From assembly GCF_910592395.1 (NCBI RefSeq), contig NC_088312.1:15107292-15171291 (forward strand): 64,000 nucleotides of DNA, read 5' to 3'. The position numbers and the translations under genes were made by a program. Origin of the DNA: Lineus longissimus (Eukaryota; Nemertea; Pilidiophora; Heteronemertea; Lineidae). The notes under the pieces were generated by a model, which saw nothing but the letters and a program-made list of their open reading frames with translations, ran no database searches and had not been told where the DNA came from. This document shows positions 41,901-49,339 of the stretch, piece after piece; position 1 is the first letter of the stretch; each line of letters begins with the position of its first letter.

Positions 41901-42051
41901 TATAGTTTGTTCATGAAATGGACAATAAGATGACATATCTTCGAGCGGTGTTTATTTATCCATCTTCAATCTCCGAGGTGCCCGTGGAGACACCTAGTGT
42001 TACAGCAAGTGAACTAAACGTCTTGAGGACAGAAACAAGCATCAATCTACA
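41901..42051 (-). repeat. Element A 5' LTR
   Basis: A 151-bp partner of 20218-20368 with two mismatches, flanked by GAAAC at 42052-42056. Confidence 0.95.
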
Positions 42052-42056
42052 GAAAC

Positions 42057-42846
42057 CTACCGCAAATTGATTGTTGCAGCATGTCTGCAACGACCGGTCG
42101 CTTCTTACTGCTTTGAAGAATAACAATAAGGCTTCCAATTGGGCTGAATCTAATTTATTCCGCTCGTACCAAACATACGACTTGACGCCGCTCGTCCCGT
42201 CTCCTCGTCCGGCGGCGGATGTCATGTCGTCATGCATACATTACTAGTATACTCAGTTCGTCTCACTATCAGCTCCTATAAATGAGCTGAACTTAAGACG
42301 GCTCACGCATCATCCCAATTTGCAACCGAAAACGCAAATTTTAAGTCACAGAAATATTTATACAGTAATATCAACATGTCCTTGAATAATTCACTTTACA
42401 TGTCTTCTATAAGTAAAAGTATAGTGCGATCTACGATTATCAACGATTGTTGTAGAAAAAAGGGCCAAAATATAAAAGTTAAAGTTGCCATAATTCCAAT
42501 ACAAAACCGAATAATCTAGCATGCACTATCCTTTTAGTCTACACTTTCTAGTAAGTGTAGAGTGATGATGTAACATAACTTATTTACTGGTTTTCCAATT
42601 CAATAAATACAAGGATGAAGAGGCATAAGACTTTTAGTTACGTCTCTAGTCCTAGAGAATGGTTTAGCACCAAAGGTGGTGAAAATAAAAGAGCACAAGA
42701 ACCGACACCTTCAGTGGTAAAACAAGATATTAAAGTACTATCCTGTTCCTAAGAAGCAAGACACTAATTTCACATATGATTTCTTTAACCTAAAAATAAG
42801 TGTAAATACTAATAACTTTTTTCCTCAGAAGGAAACCGACATAGTT
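42057..42846. other. AT-rich spacer before the Polinton-like block
   Basis: No supported gene. A small inverted repeat (AGTCTACACTTTCTAG.TAAGTGTAGA, about 42536-42563) and a rising AT content mark the approach to the viral-type cluster. I could not identify a terminal inverted repeat for that cluster. Confidence 0.4.
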
Positions 42847-43105
42847 CAAGGAATTTTAAGATTGAAAAACAGGGGAGACTGTTTAAGGATACAGAAGCAA
42901 CTGCTATTGAATTAGGTTGGGAAGTTGACACGGAAAAAAATCAATCATTAGAAGAAGATCTTGATATGATCTTGATAAAGTTAAAGATGATCTTGATCAA
43001 GCTAAAGGTGAACTGATTCATGAAAATATTGAGATGGATAAATTACAGAAGAAAATAGATAAACGAGAAGACAAATTGTATAAGGAAAAGGAACAGGTCT
43101 GGTAG
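42847..43105 (+). pseudogene. Coiled-coil protein of the Polinton-like block
   Basis: Two overlapping frames together give a charged helical protein. One reads LFKDTEATAIELGWEVDTEK, the other DDLDQAKGELIHENIEMDKL and KIDKREDKLYKEKEQVW before TAG. The shift lies in the repetitive GATCTTGAT region near 42965. The stop TAG and the next gene's ATG are immediately adjacent (TAGATG). Heptad-like spacing suggests a coiled coil. Role unknown. Confidence 0.45.
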
Positions 43106-43662
43106 ATGGACAATGAGAGGCAATCACAAATTGAAAGAGCTAAACGTTTAATAAAAGATGTTTTAATTAAAACAGAATCAACTATTCCACTAAAGGATAG
43201 AATTAAGTTACTTTATAAGAGTGAAGGTTTAACCATAGGTGCCATAGTAACAGCTGTAGTTATGATCTTCACAATTCTAGGTTTTGTTATCAGTAGCGCA
43301 CTGAAATCTGCCCCTAAACCTACACCACCAGGACCTAAACCAGGATCAGAACCAGGACCTAAACCAGGACCAGAAACAGGACCAGAACCAAAACCGTCAA
43401 TATCAGATAAAGTCAAAGAAGGTGTCAAGAGGTTTGCTGATTGGCTTAAGGAACTTGCTAAAAAGCAGCTGCTGCTTTGTCTGGAACAATCGGGTCTTTC
43501 GTTTCATTCCTATTGAAATCAGTGGCTAGTATTGTCGGTTTTCTGGCTGAACACATGATAATAACAATGATTATTATTATTGGGTCAATAATCTATGGAT
43601 TGATAGATGGATTTAAATCAGTAAAGGAACGTAAAAGTTGTAAAGATAATAGTAAGAAGTAA
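43106..43662 (+). pseudogene. Membrane protein with Pro/Gly hinge, one frameshift
   Basis: The first part reads MDNERQSQIERAKRLIKDVL, then a transmembrane helix (LTIGAIVTAVVMIFTILGFV), a PGPKPGSEPGPKPGP hinge and a second helical part (SDKVKEGVKRFADWLKELAK). After a one-base shift in a GCTGCTGCT run (about 43470-43480), SGTIGSFVSFLLKSVASIVG and a second membrane helix (MIITMIIIIGSIIYGLI) follow, with a basic tail. I recognise this layout from repeated proteins in cnidarian and other invertebrate genomes, where they sit beside capsid-like genes. It is likely a virion membrane or structural protein. Confidence 0.6.
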
Positions 43663-43728
43663 TAATGAATTTTACGAATAAATATTGAATTTTATCAATA
43701 AATAGTGAATTTTACATTAACAATTAGA

Positions 43729-44985
43729 ATGGCAACAGGCTATTTATCAAACACTGATAGAGCACATAAAATTCCACTTGGATTTAAGGCTGATAGACAA
43801 CATCACATTATCACTCATAATCCCTCTTCTGCTAATCCCAAAGAAACATTGTATGTTAGAATACCGGCATTGAGAGAGAATACATTCTTTGTACCAAAAT
43901 CTCTTTATCTGTCTGCTGATGTTGCCATTTCAGATGATTCAAAGAAGAGTGTGGTTAATAACCTCGGTAGAAACTTGATATCAAAGATGGTAATTAAGTG
44001 GGCAACAGAACAGATATTTGATCTCAACGAATACAGTCATTATTCCACATTCAAGGACCTGTGGTTAACAGAGGAGGAAAGAAACGATAGGGTGTTTCAA
44101 GGTATTCAATCAGTCAATCTAAGGAAGTTAAGATCTGGTGTATCTGAAGCCAATGTCACTGGTGAAACTAGTGATGAAAAGACACTTAAGAAAGTGTTCA
44201 GTACTAAATACAAGATACCGTTAGATTTTGAACTATTCTACAACCATGCTCCATTTTACAAGTTTCCAATTTCCGAAGATGTGATTATTGAGATTTCATT
44301 AGCACCTAAGGAGGAAATAATAGTAACAGACAACACTGTAGCTATGAACTACAAACTTGAAAATATCTGTTTTGAGTGCAACACAGTAACTAACAAGATT
44401 ATTGCAAGTCAACTGAGTATCAGGTACAACTCTAGATTTTCAATCTTTTATGATTGGGTGGACCATTTCAAGACAGTCAATGTTACTTCAAATGAAACAT
44501 TAATAAACGCGAACATTACTTTTCCAAGGATATCAATTAAAGGCATATTTCTTCTATTCGTGTCTGATTATGCCGATGGATCCAGAGTTTCTGAGATGTT
44601 CGAAAACCCATATATCACTAAAGTACAGATTACAATAGAGGAGGTTTCTAATCAAGCGTTCCCCGAAGGAATGAGAATGTTGGATCAATGGGATGAGATC
44701 AAGAAACACTTCATTTCTGAGGATTTGAACAAAAATAATGACTCTTACATGACAATGGAGAAGTATTACGGTAACTCGAATCACTACGGGTTGTGGTTGA
44801 AGTTGAGAACCACAGAAGACAATCGTCTCCATGGTTCAGGTAAGAAGCTTCAAAACACAAAGGATGGAATACGATTATCGATAACAAAAGAAACAGGAAA
44901 TGGACCATACAAAATGCACATATTCGTTGTTTCTGATCCTCAGGTAAAAATAACTAACTATCAAATTGCTTCTTTACAACATTAG
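43729..44985 (+). CDS. Jelly-roll major-capsid-like (hexon-like) protein
   Basis: An intact 418-codon frame from ATG GCA ACA; an AT-rich leader with two AATAAATA words precedes it. It is beta-rich throughout. Family-like blocks are ALRENTFFVPKSLYLSADVA, NNLGRNLISKMVIKWATEQI, YSHYSTFKDLWLTEEERNDR and VFQGIQSVNLRKLRSG, later ISIKGIFLLFVSDYADG. The length and the N-L-G-R/K-D-L-W-L-T pattern match the capsid-like proteins that accompany A32-type ATPases in Polinton/adintovirus-like elements of marine invertebrates. It is the only long viral-type gene here without a break. The capsid assignment is inference from pattern and neighbours. Confidence 0.6.
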   Translation: MATGYLSNTDRAHKIPLGFKADRQHHIITHNPSSANPKETLYVRIPALRENTFFVPKSLYLSADVAISDDSKKSVVNNLGRNLISKMVIKWATEQIFDLNEYSHYSTFKDLWLTEEERNDRVFQGIQSVNLRKLRSGVSEANVTGETSDEKTLKKVFSTKYKIPLDFELFYNHAPFYKFPISEDVIIEISLAPKEEIIVTDNTVAMNYKLENICFECNTVTNKIIASQLSIRYNSRFSIFYDWVDHFKTVNVTSNETLINANITFPRISIKGIFLLFVSDYADGSRVSEMFENPYITKVQITIEEVSNQAFPEGMRMLDQWDEIKKHFISEDLNKNNDSYMTMEKYYGNSNHYGLWLKLRTTEDNRLHGSGKKLQNTKDGIRLSITKETGNGPYKMHIFVVSDPQVKITNYQIASLQH

Positions 44986-45061
44986 AGCGACGCTCTTAGC
45001 AACAAAGTTGTATCAATAATAGATATTTTTGCAATTACTTAGTGATTTTCCATCTTAATAA

Positions 45062-45304
45062 ATGGATAAAGATGAACCAATAAAGCCAACTTTAGTCAAT
45101 GGACTGTATCTAGGTGTATTAGTAACAACCGGAATGACTGTTTACTCTTACTTACTAAGGAGGATTTTAAAACTCAACTTTGGTTCCCCTAGTCATCCTA
45201 ACATAGAAGAGATATTTAAACTGACTGGAGTTTTAGTTCTTAGTACTTGGACAATAGGATACCTTCATAACAAGGGTATCATACCCATAGCAATAAATAC
45301 TTAA
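45062..45304 (+). CDS. Small two-helix membrane protein of the Polinton-like block
   Basis: An 80-codon intact frame. MDKDEPIKPTLVNGLYLGVL leads into a first membrane helix (GLYLGVLVTTGMTVYSYLL), then HPNIEEIFKLTGVLVLSTWT with a second helix. It sits 76 bp after the capsid-like gene on the same strand. Function unknown; a virion or host-membrane role is possible. Confidence 0.55.
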   Translation: MDKDEPIKPTLVNGLYLGVLVTTGMTVYSYLLRRILKLNFGSPSHPNIEEIFKLTGVLVLSTWTIGYLHNKGIIPIAINT

Positions 45305-45321
45305 TTATGTTAGTTAATTAA

Positions 45322-45886
45322 ATGAAAACTGTGTTAAACATTGATTCTAGAGACTACCCAGAACAGAGTTCGAGTGATTTAGTTATCAATCTCAACAAAA
45401 AAATTCAGAATGCATCTAGTATTGTACTTCAACTTATGCAGGAATACCTTGTTCCTTTCACAACATAAGTGAAGCTAGGAAGAATAACAAAATCAAGTTA
45501 AGGGATAAATACATGACACTTATTACCATACCTGATGGTCTTTATGACCTAGAAAATTTTTCAAAAGAATTGTCTTATCAATTGAAAGAAAACTTCTTAA
45601 GTAGAAATGCTGTTAGATTTGATTTAGAAGAACCCACTGGTAAGACTATGGTACACTTACTTAAGTGTAGACATTTTACACTGTGACATAATTAACACTA
45701 ATAAAGTACTTTGTAAAGGGGAACCATCAAATGTTCTGGTCATTAGACCGATTAAGGAAGCTGATATTGGAGATACTATTACATACACATCTGCAAATAT
45801 CATGCAAATCAAGATTCAATAAAATAGAGGTCAAATTAACAGATGAACACGGTGACATTATCGACCTTAATGGTTTTGATGTATGA
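45322..45886 (+). pseudogene. Structural-type protein of the Polinton-like block, decayed
   Basis: Starts MKTVLNIDSRDYPEQSSSDL, continues out of frame with NNKIKLRDKYMTLITIPDGL and YDLENFSKELSYQLKENFLS, then TNKVLCKGEPSNVLVIRPIK and EVKLTDEHGDIIDLNGF in further frames. At least three single-base shifts and a TGA break it. The N-terminal Ser/Asp pattern and the IPDGLYDLENFSKEL block resemble beta-rich minor virion proteins of these elements (low certainty). Confidence 0.45.
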
Positions 45887-45935
45887 TATCAATTGTTGAT
45901 AAAGAGAAATACCTAATTAAATTGCAGGTATTGCG

Positions 45936-46252
45936 ATGATGATTGGAGGCGCTTTAGTCAATGCATAAGCATTCACAGGATCTGGTTACCTTTTTAAAGC
46001 AGTAGACAAGAACGGTTATGAATCTGAAACAAAAAAAGACATAATAGGGCTATAGAAGAGATAAATAAAACATCAGAGGAATATGAAGAACATAGAAAGA
46101 ATGTAGTTGAATTCGTTAACCTTGAAATGAGGAGAGAGAACCAGGTTGCAATTAATTTTAACAATACTGATGCTGCACTTTCATTGTACAACCACCTTCG
46201 CCCTGAGAAACTAGTATCACTATCTAAGAAGCCTCAATTAAGTGAACATTAA
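45936..46252 (+). pseudogene. Small protein with hydrophobic N-terminus and helical body, decayed
   Basis: MMIGGALVNA then a TAA, then AFTGSGYLFKAVDKNGYESE in the same frame. After a one-base shift, EINKTSEEYEEHRKNVVEFV and NLEMRRENQVAINFNNTDAA follow to TAA. I have seen this combination (GGALVNALAF.G followed by a charged helix with RREN) next to the other genes of such blocks in invertebrate genomes. Role unknown. Confidence 0.5.
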
Positions 46253-46267
46253 AAACCTAGTGATGAA

Positions 46268-46363
46268 ATGAATAAATACGAGTACCTATGGATTGTCCTA
46301 GGTATGAGTGATGTAGGCATAGTGGTCTACTACTTTTTTGTTAGAAAGAGGAAGAGAGAGTAA
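46268..46363 (+). CDS. 31-residue single-helix membrane peptide
   Basis: ATG...TAA frame MNKYEYLWIVLGMSDVGIVV then YYFFVRKRKRE: one membrane helix with a basic C-terminus. It starts 15 bp after the preceding stop, so it likely belongs to the same gene string. Confidence 0.4.
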   Translation: MNKYEYLWIVLGMSDVGIVVYYFFVRKRKRE

Positions 46364-46390
46364 ACCCGAATAGATGTTGTAACCTGATGA

Positions 46391-46956
46391 TTAATTTTGA
46401 TCCCCTTCAAGTTCAAGTTCTTCTATGTAATACTGTATTTTGGCCTTAGGAATAACACTATTTTCTTCTAAGGCATCTTTCATGGCTGATTCATCCTTGT
46501 TGAAAAACAGGACTAAGAGTCTGGTGTTCTCTCTGAAATCATTAACGACTGAATTGTACTTTTGAACTAGTAACCCAACAGTCAGATTGTAGTGCCTACC
46601 GGAAAAGGCAAGATAACATAACTCAGACACCTTCTTCTTTGTGTCTCTCAAATTAGCACAGTCATCCATTAAAAACGATGTGTCTGACCCTGCAAAGGTT
46701 AGAGTAGCAAATTTAAGCACAAGATCCAAATGACTGGCCACTGCTTCAGGATTAATTATGTAGACGTGGTTGTCTTGATAAATCCATTTCCTTTCATATG
46801 TCTTATAATTGAAATATGTTGGACAGAAAATGACTATGCTCTGGAACTTGTTACGATACCCTTTTCTAAGAGGTCAAGGACAAAATATGTCTTACCACAA
46901 TTGGTGACACCAGAGATGAGCATGTTATGTGGTTCGTGAATAAATACTTCGCCCAT
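46391..46956 (-). pseudogene. A32-like (FtsK/HerA-type) packaging ATPase, one frameshift
   Basis: On the minus strand from ATG at 46956: Walker A in MLISGVTNCGKTYFVLDLLE, then a one-base shift near 46850, then the segment with FLMDDCANLRDTKKKVSELC (Walker B DD), the LAFSGRHYNLTVGLLVQKYN block and RENTRLLVLFF. The SGRHY...QKYN signature is characteristic of the DNA-packaging ATPases of Polintons, adintoviruses and related viruses. These hydrolyse ATP to load DNA into capsids. It converges on the capsid-side genes. The single shift makes it non-functional if real. Confidence 0.8.
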
Positions 46957-46993
46957 TTAAATGAATACAAATCAAAGTAATGAACAGTATCTG

Positions 46994-47235
46994 TAAGGGG
47001 TTTGTACTACAACCCCGAGAGTCCAGTGGCTTACAGTTCTTTGAGTAAAATGTGGAAACAGGTCAAAGAAGATGATATGACTATGACTTCGTCAAGAGAA
47101 CATGACAAAAGTCAAGAGAGCAAATCTCGACAAAGTTCGGCTTCATCACAAGAGCATAGCTCTGATAAACGTATTAAGTACAAAGAAGTGAAAACATTTC
47201 CAGACACACTACCAACACACCAACTACATAAACTG
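46994..47235 (+). pseudogene. Possible N-terminal fragment of a Polinton-type integrase
   Basis: The frame reads YYNPESPVAYSSLSKMWKQV, reminiscent of the start of transposon integrases of the F54H12.3/Polinton type (YYNPxxPxxY...L). It then runs into a Ser/Lys-rich stretch before LINE sequence begins at about 47236. No catalytic core remains. It could be chance similarity. Confidence 0.3.
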
Positions 47236-48204
47236 TCTGGATTACACTCAAACGGCCGAGGTACTAGCCAAGGGTGCCTCAAAAGCTTTAGCTGCAATCC
47301 TCACTAAACACTTTGCCACGGCATCGGGACTTACGTATAATTCTTACGCTCGTCTATATGATGCACAAGTCGTGCCAGTTATATACTACTGCTGTGGGGT
47401 CAGGGGTTTTAAGAGCTACAGCCAGTGTGAAAAGGTACATTTACGGAGTATGCGATCCTTTCTTTGGGAAGGTAAATTTTCAACTATTCCATCACTGGAA
47501 GGAGACATGGCTTTTATCCCGTTATCGATCCGTCACCATGTAAAAATGTGTAAACTTTGGTTCAGGCTCTACTCATTACCGGTCAATAGAACTTTGAAAC
47601 AAATCTTTCTGTTGGATCGTGAACTGTCTAAACAAGGAAAAGACAACTGGTGTAAAGATTTGAAGACAATTTTAGACAAGTGTGGTATGATAGATTTATA
47701 TAATGATAATACACAAGTAAATAGGGAATTTTTTGAAAGTGATAGGAAGGCATTGCTGTCGGAAATTCAGTATGCGCTCTTGACTGTAGGTATATTGCTG
47801 AGTGGCACAAGCCAAAGTTGCGCATATACAAGTTGCTCAAAAGGATTTTAGTGTTGATGGTAATGTGGTTACGCCGCTAAGTAGAGTGAAATGGTCAATC
47901 CTTGCAAGAATGTGGAACGGAACTTTTCCGCTCAATATCCAACTCGGACGATACAGGGGTATACCCCTGCAAGATAGAATTTGCCGAAATTGCGATAAGA
48001 ATATGTTGAAGACGAATACCATTTCCTTCTGGAGTGAGGATGACACAGAGAGGAACCATATATTCAATCATTTCGCAACGTCATTTGGCGTGGACGTAAG
48101 GACTATCTCACGATAGAAAAATTGAGGGTGCCTCTGTCTTGCCCAGCGGCTGGTCGGGTTGCGGACTACATACGTGTACGTCACATTTATGCACTGCGTA
48201 ACTG
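47236..48204 (+). mobile_element. LINE 3' fragment (second family)
   Basis: Plus-strand RT C-terminal region: LDYTQTAEVLAKGASKALAA, then RLYDAQVVPVIYYCCGVRGF, YSQCEKVHLRSMRSFLWEGK, SIRHHVKMCKLWFRLYSLPV and, after frame changes, FPLNIQLGRYRGIPLQDRIC with ICRNCDKNML, ending AAGRVADYIRVRHIYALRN and TGA/TAA. It is 5'-truncated and shifted in at least two places. It differs from the 49-54 kb LINE. It abuts the Polinton-like block, so it may have inserted into it. Confidence 0.85.
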
Positions 48205-48624
48205 AATACGCAGTCAAAACGCAGTTTATGTTGCTACCATCTTGTATGTGTTTTGTGTCTCATAAGCCTTAAGGCCTCCATACACTGCATGACAAAAGTC
48301 ATTTTGTGGCTTGTTTCCCAAAAAATGTTGCAATGTGTATACGATTGGAACTTTTGTTACGAAGTATCCATATGTCCCGCCTTGTTGAAAGTTGTATAAC
48401 GTTAACCACAAAAGTCAATAGGTGTGTGTGGATGATTACGACTATTGTGACCGTGTTTCAGCTGGCCGCTTCAGCTTCAAACTCTTGAGTCATCTTTTAC
48501 AAAAGTCATTCAGTGTGTATTCACTCAGTGACCTTTGTGGGCATGTTTACCCCTGTGGAAAGCTGTGGACAGCTGAATTGAATATGTTCAATTTTTGGAG
48601 ACCTGTTGCTCATGGGACAGGAAG

Positions 48625-48741
48625 ATGGCTACGTGGTATTCAGAAAAAACATCAAGATTTTGTGATCTTTGGGGGGTGCAAGAATGTCTTTTCAACGTCA
48701 AGTCCCCTCTGTACCACGATATGAACGAAAAGAGCTACTGA
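48625..48741 (+). pseudogene. MADF (Myb/SANT-like) domain fragment
   Basis: The frame MATWYSEKTSRFCDLWGVQE and CLFNVKSPLYHDMNEKSY shows the MADF pattern W-(x)n-L-W-x-x-x-E-C-L-F-x-V-K-S-x-x-Y-H. PIF/Harbinger transposons carry such a DNA-binding protein beside the transposase. It stops at TGA after 38 codons, and no transposase was found. Confidence 0.65.
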
Positions 48742-49189
48742 ATTGGACGTCACCGGTAAGGTTCACATTGGTAATGTTGGTAAATATGCCCCGATCAATT
48801 TCAATACACGTTTACCCAAGAAATAAATGAACAAAATATATCAATATCCAGTTTAATATTATTTGCTTGGAAGACAATACAAGAAAATTGGGTGTAAACC
48901 CTGTGATTTGGATTGCAATTCATCCACTACTTATGAATCTATGTTGGTCGTTTAAATTAGAATGAGGACAGAGCAAATCGCACGCGGAGCCACTTCCCTT
49001 TGCGTGGTACACAGGCTACAGTCCTATGGTCCAAAGATTCTGAGGCAAAATGTAAATCTCATTCATGTTGATTATACTTGAGTGCTTGTACTGTTTTAAT
49101 ACCCGCCGTTGTTTATGCTAACAGCAGATGACGCAATCAAGAAAATCGCATTCGTCTGGTTCGTCTTCGCCGAATGATGACAATATATA
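48742..49189. other. Remainder of the Harbinger-like element
   Basis: Noncoding DNA up to the LINE 3' end. No frame supported. Confidence 0.4.
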
Positions 49190-49339
49190 TATATATTTCT
49201 TTATTTCCTCCTTGTTAGAAGATTACAGAACAACAGTAATGTATAGTTATTTACAACAAGCAACAAATCAAAATTGCACGAGACAAATCAAGAAATTAAA
49301 GTAAAGGTGTCTCTGAACTATTTCGCCTTAAACATTTCC

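Larger units (their letters stand above)
20218..42051 (-). mobile_element. Element A: Ty3/gypsy LTR retrotransposon, outermost of a three-level nest
   Basis: Two 151-bp LTRs (20218-20368 and 41901-42051) differ at two positions and are flanked by the 5-bp duplication GAAAC (20213-20217, 42052-42056). On the minus strand the LTR starts TGTAGATTGATG and ends AACAAACTATA. A primer-binding region follows the 5' LTR and a polypurine tract precedes the 3' LTR. The span is 21,834 bp, of which 16,755 bp is inserted element B plus its target duplication, so A itself is about 5.1 kb. It encodes Gag and Pol (protease, RT, RNase H, integrase). Two frame changes in the integrase region and the insertion in gag mean it is not autonomous now. 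LTR divergence near 1% indicates recent insertion. Confidence 0.95.

Noticed and set aside
41956-42237. 93-codon minus frame
   Set aside because: It spans the LTR/host junction of element A, so it is a chance fusion frame.
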